NCBI RefSeq assembly: GCF_963853665.1
Contig: NZ_OY970459.1
Location: forward strand, 5,239,300 to 5,303,299
Length of the DNA: 64,000 nucleotides
Source: Mycobacterium decipiens
GTDB taxonomy: Bacteria > Actinomycetota > Actinomycetes > Mycobacteriales > Mycobacteriaceae
Reading direction: 5' to 3'
Positions within the stretch are counted from its first letter, which is position 1, and the number at the start of each line of letters is the position of its first letter. The notes under the pieces are model-generated. The model ran no database searches and was not told the DNA's origin. It saw only the letters and a program-made list of their open reading frames with translations. This document shows positions 25,967-35,386 of the stretch, in pieces. A program made the translations under genes and the position numbers.

Positions 25967-27342
25967 TTCGACTCCTTACTGTCCTGGCGCCGGCGATTAC
26001 CGATAACGGCCTCGGTCCAGGCTCGGTCTTCGGTGTAGAGCGCCTCGTCATCCTGCTGAGAACCCTTGGTCTTGGAGCCCCCTTGACCCTGGTGGGCGCC
26101 GCCCATCGGCATCCCCATTCCGCCACCGCCCATCGCCGCGCCGCCGGGGGCCCGCCCCTGGCCTGCACCAGCAATGTCACCCGCAGCGGCGGGTCGCACC
26201 GATTCGGCGTCCCCCATCGCGGGTCCCAACGGCATCGACGGCGCGCCGCCGCCACCACCACCGAGGGAGGCCGCTTTGACCGCCACATCACCGGACAGCT
26301 GCGCGGCGGCCTCTCGCCCGGCCGAAGTCAGCTCCGCCGCCGTTCCGGCCGGGAGGCCGCCACCCCCGGCGCCGGTGGGCGGAACCATCGGGGTAGCCGG
26401 CAAACCGGTGGTAGGGGTCCCGGAGCCGTCCGCGGGCGGCATCAGGAAACCCGGGATCAATCCCTGCTCTTGCGCGGGCGGGGGTGGGTCGATCTTGATG
26501 GCGGCGGGAGGCTTTGGCGGATTCACCGGTTCGAGGGCTGCCTTGTTGTTGTACTCGGTCAGCACCTTCTCCGACCTCTGCTGATACTCCGCATACACCG
26601 GGAGTATTTGGTCGCGAGCCGACGGGTTTTCCGCGTATAGCTTCTCGAGCCCAACAATGTCCGCGTATGTCGGATGTTCCCGCCTAGCCCACACATGCAG
26701 CTGGGCGACGTATTGAGCCTGCTTAGCCATCGCAGCGCTCAATTTGGCCATGTGGAGTATCCATTCTCGTTGTTGATCGAATGAAGCTTCACACGCCGTG
26801 GCCGCATCGCCTTCCCAATGGTCAAAGCCCCGGAACCGCTTGACGTCGCCCTGCAGCGTCAGGTTGTAGCTGTTCCAGCCATCCGCAAAATGCGCGAACG
26901 ATGAGCCTTGGTCTCCTGTTTCGAGCTTCCGAGCTGCTTCTTTGAGATCCATGAAGTTGGGTTCGCCGGTTGTCGCCACTCGCGGGGTCTCGGATAGTTC
27001 TGCCGAACTATCCCCTCCTACCGCCCCGGCCGATTCGGCCTGCACAGTACCCTCGCCATCGCTGTCCAGCGCAGTTGCAGCCTCTTCATCAACGTCGCCA
27101 TACGCCTTGGCCGCATTGCGCAAGGAGGTCGCCAGCCGCTGCCGCTCTTTCGCGCCTGCCACCAGGTATTCCCGCATGTTTTCAGCGGACAATACGAGCT
27201 GTTGCGCCGCGTTCTTGGCCGCCGTGAGGTCGCACGGTGTCATCGGGACATCGCTTGGTGGGTCCGCCATGGGGGCCTCCACCTCGTTGGCCCTGTTCAG
27301 AATCTCTTGCTGATCCACCGTCACGGTCTGCGACTGAGTCAT
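25963..27342 (-). CDS. espB: EspB, ESX-1 secreted substrate cleaved by MycP1
   Basis: A 459-residue protein close to M. tuberculosis EspB. Residues about 1-280 form a PE-PPE-like helical fold starting MTQSQTVTVDQQEILNRANE, with the WxG turn DHWEGDAAT and the YxxxD-like signal in the helical part. The C-terminal third is Pro/Gly-rich (PPTGAGGGGLPAGT, GAAMGGGGMGMPMGG) and ends YTEDRAWTEAVIGNRR..., the region processed by the mycosin MycP1. EspB forms ring-shaped oligomers and binds lipids. The upstream gap of about 110 bp to eccE1 is short. Confidence 0.95.
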   Translation of the reverse strand: MTQSQTVTVDQQEILNRANEVEAPMADPPSDVPMTPCDLTAAKNAAQQLVLSAENMREYLVAGAKERQRLATSLRNAAKAYGDVDEEAATALDSDGEGTVQAESAGAVGGDSSAELSETPRVATTGEPNFMDLKEAARKLETGDQGSSFAHFADGWNSYNLTLQGDVKRFRGFDHWEGDAATACEASFDQQREWILHMAKLSAAMAKQAQYVAQLHVWARREHPTYADIVGLEKLYAENPSARDQILPVYAEYQQRSEKVLTEYNNKAALEPVNPPKPPAAIKIDPPPPAQEQGLIPGFLMPPADGSGTPTTGLPATPMVPPTGAGGGGLPAGTAAELTSAGREAAAQLSGDVAVKAASLGGGGGGAPSMPLGPAMGDAESVRPAAAGDIAGAGQGRAPGGAAMGGGGMGMPMGGAHQGQGGSKTKGSQQDDEALYTEDRAWTEAVIGNRRRQDSKESK

Positions 27343-27451
27343 GTCGGATCATCCTCCTTAGTGCTACAGCCATTATCGTCGCTAAACTGAGAGCTTCCTG
27401 CACCAAATATCTGATGCAACCCAGTTTGCGCCGGTATCGCAGATGCCCGCC

Positions 27452-28840
27452 CTACTTTGGCAGCGCCAACTGGTAGCGGCTCTCCTCAGGTGGGGAAACT
27501 CGACGGATCGGCAGCTGGCGATGCCGCGGGGTACCGATCACGTTGTGCCGCAGAATTACCCGGTCGATACCGGGATGCGGACCGAGATAGGTTGTCGCGT
27601 TCGGCCAAGTCACCTTCACCTCCTGCCCGGTGTGTGCGCCTATCAACTGGGCAAATTCCTGGAATTGCGGTCCGACTGTGATGATCGCACCTGCGGCCGC
27701 CGCACGCACCACGAACTGGGTGAATGTCTGAGCATCACCCAGGTTGAGGGCAACGTCGACGTCGTCGAATGGCATATAGACCGGGCACCGGCTCACCGTC
27801 TCGCCGACCAGGACCCCCGCCGACCCGATCGGCAGCTGGCAGTGGCGGTTGGCGACCAGATTCTGGCCTTGCAACGCGGGCCGCTGCCCGCCGAACAGGC
27901 GGGAGAAGCCGCGCGGTGTCTTGGGCTTGTCCGTCGTGGTCAGCAGCACCGTGGACTGCGGCGCCGTCCCGGGCGCGATCCGAACCCTGGTGATGGTGTG
28001 GTCGGCGCGCGCCGACCACCACACGTCCGGACCACCGGACGCGGTGTAGGCGGCCGTGTAGGCATCCCGGCCTTTGATCATCGACCACTTCTCCCGCACA
28101 AACCCAATGTCGGTGGCGTGGTCGTAGTCGTCGAAGCTGCGTCCACATACCGCGTCGACACCGTGGCTGGCCAGTTGATCGGCAATGCGCGTCGCCGACG
28201 CCACCAGATACCGGGCTAGTCCCGCAACGCCCTGGTCGCGTCGCTGCGCCGACTTGCGGGTACGTTCCGGGTCGGCGCGCAGCAGGACCCAGGTCCGGCG
28301 GTTCGCCGGCGCCGGGTCCGTCCCGATCACTTGCTGATAAAGGCTCACCACATCCGGTGGCGCGGACCTACCGACGCGGTAGCCGGCCGAGACAATATCG
28401 GCCTCCAGGTCGGGGCAGTTCACCGACAAAAGTTCCTCGACCAGGCCGGTGTCCAGCATGTCGTCGGTGTGGGCTTGCCCGTCGACGATGACCGTCGGCG
28501 TGAACGGCCGGGGAATGAGCTCGAGGACGGCGACCAGATGCTCCCCTTGCCAACGCACCGCGACGTGATCTCCCGGCTTCACGGTGGCTCCGACCACGGG
28601 TTCCGACGAGGAATCCGGGAGCCTGCGCCGCCGCCGCAACCACGCGTACACCGCCGCCACCCAGCCGGTGATCCGCCGCCCGTAGAAGGTGACCATGGCC
28701 ACGATGGCGCCCCCCGCCGCCAGCGCGATCCCCGCCCACCAGTACTGCATGTCCAAGAACGCGAGGATGGCGGCCGGGGCAAACGCCGCGGCAAGCACGG
28801 CGTGCCCGGTACTGAATCGAAGCCCAATTGGATTTCTCAT
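27452..28840 (-). CDS. eccE1: EccE1, ESX-1 membrane complex component
   Basis: A 462-residue protein with two N-terminal transmembrane helices (about 12-30 and 33-55; AILAFLDMQYWWAGIALAAG) followed by a large cytosolic domain (VGATVKPGDHVAVRWQGEHL). The C-terminal sequence is almost unchanged from M. tuberculosis (RQLPIRRVSPPEESRYQLAL). EccE forms the peripheral layer of the ESX membrane complex. I chose the ATG at 28838-28840, which overlaps the mycP1 stop by 4 bp; the frame is open further upstream but that is the antisense of mycP1. Confidence 0.95.
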   Translation of the reverse strand: MRNPIGLRFSTGHAVLAAAFAPAAILAFLDMQYWWAGIALAAGGAIVAMVTFYGRRITGWVAAVYAWLRRRRRLPDSSSEPVVGATVKPGDHVAVRWQGEHLVAVLELIPRPFTPTVIVDGQAHTDDMLDTGLVEELLSVNCPDLEADIVSAGYRVGRSAPPDVVSLYQQVIGTDPAPANRRTWVLLRADPERTRKSAQRRDQGVAGLARYLVASATRIADQLASHGVDAVCGRSFDDYDHATDIGFVREKWSMIKGRDAYTAAYTASGGPDVWWSARADHTITRVRIAPGTAPQSTVLLTTTDKPKTPRGFSRLFGGQRPALQGQNLVANRHCQLPIGSAGVLVGETVSRCPVYMPFDDVDVALNLGDAQTFTQFVVRAAAAGAIITVGPQFQEFAQLIGAHTGQEVKVTWPNATTYLGPHPGIDRVILRHNVIGTPRHRQLPIRRVSPPEESRYQLALPK

Positions 28841-30183
28841 CGGCGGCTCAATGCCCGCCTGGCCAGCGCGCCCAGGCCCAGTGCCAACATGAGGCCGACG
28901 GCCACCACCACCACAGCCGTGATCGGTCGACGATCGGGACCCGGCTCCACCACCGGGGGTGGAAGTCGTCTGACGTTGTACGGCGCGGTCGCGGGGCCGG
29001 GCGGAATGTCCCACGTCAGCGCGGCGACAGCATCGATGACGCCCGAGCCGACGAGATCGTTGATCGCGCCCCCGGGGTGTCTGGCGGTGGCGGTGATCCG
29101 GTAGATGATCTGCGCCGGCGTCAGGTCGGGGAACTTCTGCCGGAGCAGCGCCGCCAGACCCGAGACATACGCCGCGGCAAACGAGGTACCAGCGATGGGG
29201 ACGGGCCCCTCCCTGCCCTGCAGCGCATTCACCGGATCGCCGTTGTCGCCCAGCGCGACGATGTTCTCCGCCGGCGCGGCCACGTCGACCCACGGCCCGT
29301 GCATCGAGAACGAACTGGGCGCACCGTTCTGGCCGATACCGCCGACGGTCAACACCAGCGGTGCATACCAAGCCGGCGTGACGACGGTCTGCACGCTGTT
29401 CCAGCCCCGTGGGTCACCGGGCGTGGACGCGTCCGGTAGCGGATTCTGCACACAATCGCCACCGGTGTTGCCCGCCGCGACCACCACCACTGCGCCTTTG
29501 ACATTGACCGCATAGTTGATGGACGCGCCCAGTGAGGATTCGTCGATCGGCCTGTTCACCTTGTAGCAGGCAGCTTCACTGATATTGATCACACCCGCGC
29601 CGAGATTGGCGGCGTGCACCACGGCGCGGGCAAGACTGCGGATGGAACCGGCGGCCGGGGTGGCGTTGGGGTCGTTCGCGTTGGCTTGCGAGCCGACCGG
29701 TTCGAAGGCCTCGGATGTCTGGCGCAGCGAGAGCAGTCGCGCGTCGGGCGCGACGCCGACGAATCCGTCGGTGGGTGCGGGCCGGCCAGCGATAATGGAG
29801 GCGGTGAGCGTCCCGTGCGCATCGCAGTCCGACAAGCCGTTGCCGGCCTGGTCGACGAAGTCGCCGCCGGGCTCTGCCGGGACTCGCGGCGAGGCGTCGA
29901 CACCGGTGTCGATCACCGCCACGGTCACCCCGGCCCCGGTCGCGAACTTGTGGGCGTCGGCCACACCAAGATAGGTGTTGCTCCACGGCGGATCATGGAA
30001 ACTGGAATCGGGCAGCGTGGTGGGCGACGCACACAGGACCCGCTGTTCGGTGGGCTGATCCGGGCCCGTCACGTCGGGCGGCAGCGCGCCCGGATCGATC
30101 GGCGGTGGCGTGATCGCCAGCGCGGGAGCCGCGGTTAGCAACGCCAGCACCATCGCCACCGTCATCGGAAAGATACGGTGCAC
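28837..30183 (-). CDS. mycP1: MycP1, ESX-1 mycosin (subtilisin-like serine protease)
   Basis: A 448-residue membrane-anchored protease with a signal peptide (FPMTVAMVLALLTAAPALA), the N-terminal extension, catalytic Asp92 (VIDTGV), His123 (CDAHGT) and Ser334 (GTSFAAAYVSG), and a C-terminal transmembrane helix (ITAVVVVAVGLMLALGLGAL). It cleaves EspB and is needed for ESX-1 complex stability. The start is the GTG at 30183, matching the M. tuberculosis N-terminus (MHRIF); an in-frame ATG 22 codons upstream would precede the signal peptide with a polar stretch and is less likely. Confidence 0.95.
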   Translation of the reverse strand: MHRIFPMTVAMVLALLTAAPALAITPPPIDPGALPPDVTGPDQPTEQRVLCASPTTLPDSSFHDPPWSNTYLGVADAHKFATGAGVTVAVIDTGVDASPRVPAEPGGDFVDQAGNGLSDCDAHGTLTASIIAGRPAPTDGFVGVAPDARLLSLRQTSEAFEPVGSQANANDPNATPAAGSIRSLARAVVHAANLGAGVINISEAACYKVNRPIDESSLGASINYAVNVKGAVVVVAAGNTGGDCVQNPLPDASTPGDPRGWNSVQTVVTPAWYAPLVLTVGGIGQNGAPSSFSMHGPWVDVAAPAENIVALGDNGDPVNALQGREGPVPIAGTSFAAAYVSGLAALLRQKFPDLTPAQIIYRITATARHPGGAINDLVGSGVIDAVAALTWDIPPGPATAPYNVRRLPPPVVEPGPDRRPITAVVVVAVGLMLALGLGALARRALSRR

Positions 30184-30339
30184 CCCCGGGACACTCCATT
30201 CATCGAACCGCGTTGCTGCCTTGGGGCCACTCGACGGGCCTGTGTGCATTTTAGACGTACCGGCCGGGTAAACAACGCTTTGCCGCTTGGGCTGAGCTGG
30301 CGGTGAGCTCGTGGCGGGCAGTCGGCCTTGGGTTCGCGG

Positions 30340-32199
30340 TCAAAGCGCTATCGGCACGTGCTTTTCCGCGCAGGCATCGACCACCGCGGTGACGACATCC
30401 TGGGTGCGCAGCGCTTGCAGGTCCTCGATCGTCACCGAACCCTTCGCGCTGCGATGCTGGGCGGCCACCCGGGAGTCGCGCAGCCGCTCGGCGCGCTCGA
30501 CGACGTTGCGCGCGAACCGCCCGTTGTGCATGACGTCGATGCCATGGCCGCCGTCGGGCGCCTGGTAGGCGCGCAACGTGGCACAGGCAGCGTTCAGCGC
30601 TTCGGCGGCCGCGGCTTCGATAACGGTGGCACGCGGCTTTCCGTAGCGGACCGCGATCTGGACCAGCTCGGCAGGTGTGTAGGACTCGAAGCGCAATTTG
30701 CGGTTGAACCGACCCGCCAGACCCGGGTTGACGGTGAGAAATTCATCGACTTCCTTCTCGTATCCCGCGCCGATGAAGCAGAAGTCGAACCGGTGCACTT
30801 CGAGTGCCACCAGCAGCTGGTTGACCGCCTCCATGCCGATCATGTCCGGCCGGCCGTCCTGATGCCGCTCCACCAGCGAGTAGAACTCGTCCATGAACAA
30901 AATGCGGCCCAGCGAGCGGTTGATCAGTTCGTTGGTCTTCGGACCCGAGGCCCCGATGTGTTCACCGCAGAAGTCGGCTCGCTTGACCTCGATGATCTCG
31001 GGATGACGCACGATCCCCAGGCCCGCATAGATCTTTCCCAGCGCCTCGGCGGTAGTGGTCTTTCCGGTACCGGGCGGACCGACCAACAGCATGTGGTTGG
31101 TTTGATTGGCCACCGGCAGCCCGGCCGCCAGTCGCAGCGCCCGGACCTCGATCTGGTCCTCCAGTTCGGCCACAGCCCGCTTGACTTCGGCCAACCCGAC
31201 TTGATTGTCGAGCAGCGCGCGCCCCTCTTCCAGCAACTCGTTGCGCCGCTCTTCGTGCTCGGCCTCTTGGCGCTGCTGTGCGGACCGCTGGGTGCTGACG
31301 TCCCATTTGTCGGTTCGGCTGCGGATGGCTTCCTCGTCGGTGACCACCAGCTGCAGGGTGGGATCGGCCAACGCCTGCTTGGCAGGCTCGATCAGCGCGC
31401 CGTTGATCGTCGCCTTGGACAGCCACACCTGCGCCTCGTGTTCCTCCCCCAGTTGGCGATGTGCCATCCCACGCACATAGGCCAGGTCCGCCGCGATCAG
31501 CGGGAACTCGTGGGGATCGATCGCGGTGACGGCGGCGTCGACGCGGTGGCGACGCGACTCGGTTGGGCTTGGGTGTCCGGTGCGGATCTCGACCCGATCC
31601 GTCCAGTCGAGCGCGACCCGCGCCTGCCCGAGATGAGCCGCAGCATGGGCAGCAAGGGTGCTCGTCGCAGCGGTGACCGCCGCCATGATGATGGCCTGTG
31701 GGGGCAAAATGGCCGCGGCCACCGCGATGACATCCGGCCAGCGCTGCGCAGCGAACATCAGGTAGGCCTCGATGTACTGCTGCCACTGGTGATTCTCCCA
31801 GGTGTCCAGTAGCGATGAATCCGCCAGCAACGCTTCGGCTTTCCCGTACTGGCGATCGTCGATCAGGGCGCTCGCCAGCGCCAGGCCGGCGTGAGATGAC
31901 TCGGTCACCGAAATCGACAGGTACGGACCGGCTTTGATGGGCGCTGATAGGCGCACACCCAATCGGTTCGTTTCGCGGTGTAGCCGAGCCCCGTACGCGT
32001 AGAGCTGCTGCACCGTCGGCAACGACTCTTCGCCCGCGGCGATCCGGCCGAGCCAGGCGTCGGCCATCGACGGGTCGATCTCGGTGGCTTCCCGGAACCG
32101 CGCCCCGGCCGCGGCGGCATCGGTGTCCAACAATGCCATCGCCTGATCGAACCGCTTGCGCGCAGCGGCCGTTGCGGTGCCGGTGGTCCTGTTGGTCAT
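30340..32199 (-). CDS. eccA2: EccA2, ESX-2 AAA+ ATPase
   Basis: A 619-residue CbbX-type AAA+ ATPase, paralogue of EccA1. The N-terminal part (about 1-340) is TPR-like; the AAA+ domain has Walker A GPPGTGKT (about 383-390), Walker B GRILFMDEFY and a sensor stretch PGLAGRFNRKLRF. The ATG overlaps the eccE2 stop (ATGA). It is the last gene of the minus-strand ESX-2 operon. The frame is intact although the motor and channel genes eccC2/eccB2 are not present nearby. Confidence 0.94.
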   Translation of the reverse strand: MTNRTTGTATAAARKRFDQAMALLDTDAAAAGARFREATEIDPSMADAWLGRIAAGEESLPTVQQLYAYGARLHRETNRLGVRLSAPIKAGPYLSISVTESSHAGLALASALIDDRQYGKAEALLADSSLLDTWENHQWQQYIEAYLMFAAQRWPDVIAVAAAILPPQAIIMAAVTAATSTLAAHAAAHLGQARVALDWTDRVEIRTGHPSPTESRRHRVDAAVTAIDPHEFPLIAADLAYVRGMAHRQLGEEHEAQVWLSKATINGALIEPAKQALADPTLQLVVTDEEAIRSRTDKWDVSTQRSAQQRQEAEHEERRNELLEEGRALLDNQVGLAEVKRAVAELEDQIEVRALRLAAGLPVANQTNHMLLVGPPGTGKTTTAEALGKIYAGLGIVRHPEIIEVKRADFCGEHIGASGPKTNELINRSLGRILFMDEFYSLVERHQDGRPDMIGMEAVNQLLVALEVHRFDFCFIGAGYEKEVDEFLTVNPGLAGRFNRKLRFESYTPAELVQIAVRYGKPRATVIEAAAAEALNAACATLRAYQAPDGGHGIDVMHNGRFARNVVERAERLRDSRVAAQHRSAKGSVTIEDLQALRTQDVVTAVVDACAEKHVPIAL

Positions 32200-33749
32200 C
32201 AGGGCCTGGCCGCCGGTTCGAGCTCAGAGCCACGCAGCGTCGTCGGTTCGGACGATACGTAGCGGTTCTCGGCCCGGAACAACTCAACCTCCACCGTGTG
32301 CACCTGACCCGCTGCCGCAACCGTCACCGTGGCCGGACCTGTCTGTGTGATAAGCACATTGACGTTGCCCCGGCATGGCACATCCGGTTCGCCGACGGAG
32401 ATCAAGGTGTTTGGACGTGGTGCCGGCGTGAGGGTACCGTCCACCACGCTCACCGTCGTGCCCGCGAGCGGCTTGGGCTGATCGCTCACCACGATATCGG
32501 GCATCCGAACGCTGGCCCACCGCTGCACGTTTCGAGTGTGCACCGTAATTCGCTCGCCTGCCCCGGCCATACGAACCACAATGCGCTTGGCCAACGAATC
32601 GTCCGCGGCAATGTGCACGCGGCTGCACTCCCCCGGGTCGTCCAATGGCAACAACAACCGGTTGCCGGCACCGACCTTGCCGAGCAGCACACCCGACGGC
32701 CCGATCGGAATGACCAGCGGCCCGGTCAAAGCCCCACGGCGAATGCCCCGCAACGACGGCGTGGGCCCACACAGGTTGGCCGCGACGGCCTGGGCTTGCT
32801 CGCCGGGCAACGCCTGCAGCATCATGCTCGGCGGAGCTGTCGGCGGTTGTGCGCTGCGCACCGTCACGGTGGCGGTGGCGGTGGCAGCGGCAAGATCGGG
32901 GCCAAAAAGTGTGATGTTCTGCATGATCCCGTCGGCGCGAGCCGACCAGGCTTGGGCCAACTTCTCCGCGGTGACGTCTGCTGGCCGGTACCAGTAGGTC
33001 GTCAACCACCCGCTCTCACCGCGTACCGAACGCCAACGCCGATTGCGTAGATCCAGTGCGGATCTGCCCAGTCGCCGCTCCATCTCGACGATGTCGGTGG
33101 CGGTCGCAACTTTCGCGCGGATCCCTCGTTGGCGCATAGCCGCACTGATCCGCTGCGCTGCTGCCAGGGTCGCGGCCCCGACCGAGGTGCGCCACTGCAG
33201 CGCCTCGGCGTTGTCGAGGGCACAGATTCGTATGATGAGCCAGGTTTCCCGCTGACCGGCATAGGGTGGCGTGCCGATCAGCGTGTCATAGACCCGTGGG
33301 TAGTCACCGACGCTGCGCCGCCTGGCCCCGGCGCTGACCACGCTGAGCGAATCCACCTTGAGACCGAGGCTGTGCTGCAGCAGTGGAAGCAAATCCGCGA
33401 TATCGAAGGCGTTTTCGGTGTGTGTTGAGGTTGAACCGGTGAATAACGTTGGTGTATGCGACTTCCCGAGCAGCTGCACGGCGGCCACCGCGACACCGTC
33501 CTGGAATCGAACTCCGCCGCCAGCGCGGTCGTTGGCCACCGTCAGGGGGTCAGTCCAGTCGATCGGCCTTCCCTGCCGACACCACAGGATGAGCCACGAC
33601 CACAGCGGCTGACCCCACCACGGGACCACACCGGCGACCACTGCGATTGCCAACCCGACTGCGGCATAACGGCATCCGCCGACCGTCCAGCCGACCAGGA
33701 CCGAAACCAAGATGCCGACGATGATCGCCAGCTTAGTCGCGGCGGTCAT
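32199..33749 (-). CDS. eccE2: EccE2, ESX-2 membrane component
   Basis: A 516-residue EccE family protein. Two N-terminal transmembrane helices (about 5-25 and 28-45; LAIIVGILVSVLVGWTVGG) precede a cytosolic domain with the EccE pattern (GVRFQDGVAVAAVQLLG; LTTYWYRPADVTAEKLAQAW). Overlaps of 4 bp on the mycP2 side and with eccA2 show a tightly coupled operon. Low overall similarity to EccE1 is normal between ESX systems. Confidence 0.92.
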   Translation of the reverse strand: MTAATKLAIIVGILVSVLVGWTVGGCRYAAVGLAIAVVAGVVPWWGQPLWSWLILWCRQGRPIDWTDPLTVANDRAGGGVRFQDGVAVAAVQLLGKSHTPTLFTGSTSTHTENAFDIADLLPLLQHSLGLKVDSLSVVSAGARRRSVGDYPRVYDTLIGTPPYAGQRETWLIIRICALDNAEALQWRTSVGAATLAAAQRISAAMRQRGIRAKVATATDIVEMERRLGRSALDLRNRRWRSVRGESGWLTTYWYRPADVTAEKLAQAWSARADGIMQNITLFGPDLAAATATATVTVRSAQPPTAPPSMMLQALPGEQAQAVAANLCGPTPSLRGIRRGALTGPLVIPIGPSGVLLGKVGAGNRLLLPLDDPGECSRVHIAADDSLAKRIVVRMAGAGERITVHTRNVQRWASVRMPDIVVSDQPKPLAGTTVSVVDGTLTPAPRPNTLISVGEPDVPCRGNVNVLITQTGPATVTVAAAGQVHTVEVELFRAENRYVSSEPTTLRGSELEPAARP

Positions 33750-35386
33750 CGTTCCCGCCGCACGCGGGAGATCAGCGACGCCGCCGCGACTGCCGCCGCA
33801 ACTACGCCGGCGAATACCAACGCGACAGTGCGGGCACGGTGGTCCGGCGGTGGCGGGGGCGCGGCCGGGGTAATCAGCCGGCTCTGCGCACCGGGTGGAA
33901 GTCGTTGCGCCGCAGGCACATCAAACGTCAACGCAGCCACCGGGTCGACCACGCCGTAGCCGACTTGATTATCAACTCCGCGCGGGGGGTTGTGCGCGGT
34001 CTGCAGAATCCGGTTGATGATCTGATGAGCGGACAGCCCCGGATATTTGGCCCGCACCAACGCCGCCACCCCGCTGACATAGGCGGCAGAGAAACTCGTG
34101 CCCCAGATCGGCATGTTCTTGTCGCCCGGGTGGATCGGTGGATAGGCGTTTACCGGTCCCCCGGTTGCCGGGGACAACCCCATGATGCCGACTCCAGGTG
34201 CCGCGGCCGACACCCAGGGCCCGGCCAGGCTCTTACCAATCGGTGCACCCGTATTGTCCACCGCACCCACCGATAGCACGTAGTCGGAGAACACCGACGG
34301 CGATGACACGGTTCTGACTTGATGCCAATCGCGGGGATCCGACGTGTTCAACGGGTCGAATGACGGGTTCTGGGCGCAGCCATCCTCGCTGTCGTTGCCG
34401 GCCGCGGCCACAACCACCGCGTCTTTCACGGTGGCGGCATACCAGACAGCGGCGCCGAGGGCGCCTTGATCGAGTGGGTCCGCGGCCGACACGCAGGATG
34501 TCACGCTGATATTGATCACCTTGGCGCCCATGTTGGCGGCGTGCACGATTGCGCTGGCAAGCGACGCGATCGAACCCGCCTTCTTGCGCACCTCCATGTC
34601 GCCGGGCGCGGGGTTAGCCGGTTCGTAGGCCCGCGATGATTGGCGGATTGACATGATCACCGCGTGTGGCGCGACACCGACGACTCCGTCGGGTGCACCC
34701 AGCGGCGGGGGCGGCACCTCGGAATCGTCGGTTGGGCCCGAGCCGGGCTCCCCCGGTGCGTTGGACGGCTCGTCTGGCGGTGGTGGCGGCGCCGGCTTGG
34801 TTTCGGTGACCGTCACCGGGGCCGGCGGCGGCGGCGGTGCTGGCGGTGGCGGTGGTCCCCCAGGAGGTGGTGGCGCCGCGTCGGTCGCCGGCGGCCCCGC
34901 CGGTGGCGGGAAGGCGGGCGCGCTCGGCATCGGGGCGGGCATCGGGCTGCCTTGCGGGGCAGCGCCGATCACCGACGCCACGATGGTGCCGTGGGCGTCG
35001 CAGTCCAACAACCCGTCGCCGCCCATGATGTAGTCACCGCCGGCGACCACCGGCAGCCGCGGACCGGGGTTGATCCCGGTGTCGATGATGGCGACCGGCA
35101 CCCCGTTGCCAGTCGAATATTGCCAGGCCTTGCTGATGTCGAGCATCGCGAAGCCCGGTGCGGTGACCGCGACATTCGGGTCGGCGACCGTAATCGTCCG
35201 CGCGCAAATGTTGCTCTGCCGCATCGGCTGGTCCGGGCCTGGTTTGCCATCTGCCGGTACCCGCCCGGGATCGACACTTGGTGGCGGAATCGCCTGTGCC
35301 GCGGGAAGGCTCGTCGGCAGCGCGATAAGTGCGCACGCCAGTGCCATGGCGGGGATCCGGCGGGCCGCAACAGCAATCCGGTTCAC
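33746..35386 (-). CDS. mycP2: MycP2, ESX-2 mycosin
   Basis: A 546-residue subtilisin-like protease. It has a signal peptide (MALACALIALPTSLPAAQA), catalytic Asp102 (IIDTGIN), His132 (CDAHGT) and the serine in GTSFSAAYVSG, and a C-terminal membrane helix (VALVFAGVVAAAVAAASL). A Pro-rich insertion at about 143-225 (PPPPGGPPPPPAPPPPP) separates the His and the rest of the domain, as in the M. tuberculosis protein. The start is GTG at 35384-35386, overlapping the eccD2 stop by 4 bp (GTGA). All catalytic residues are present. Confidence 0.94.
   Translation of the reverse strand: MNRIAVAARRIPAMALACALIALPTSLPAAQAIPPPSVDPGRVPADGKPGPDQPMRQSNICARTITVADPNVAVTAPGFAMLDISKAWQYSTGNGVPVAIIDTGINPGPRLPVVAGGDYIMGGDGLLDCDAHGTIVASVIGAAPQGSPMPAPMPSAPAFPPPAGPPATDAAPPPPGGPPPPPAPPPPPAPVTVTETKPAPPPPPDEPSNAPGEPGSGPTDDSEVPPPPLGAPDGVVGVAPHAVIMSIRQSSRAYEPANPAPGDMEVRKKAGSIASLASAIVHAANMGAKVINISVTSCVSAADPLDQGALGAAVWYAATVKDAVVVAAAGNDSEDGCAQNPSFDPLNTSDPRDWHQVRTVSSPSVFSDYVLSVGAVDNTGAPIGKSLAGPWVSAAAPGVGIMGLSPATGGPVNAYPPIHPGDKNMPIWGTSFSAAYVSGVAALVRAKYPGLSAHQIINRILQTAHNPPRGVDNQVGYGVVDPVAALTFDVPAAQRLPPGAQSRLITPAAPPPPPDHRARTVALVFAGVVAAAVAAASLISRVRRER

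Noticed and set aside
28841..29371. Upstream extension of the eccE1 frame
   Set aside because: It runs antisense-free but out of frame over mycP1; the ATG at 28840 matches the known EccE1 start and overlaps the mycP1 stop.
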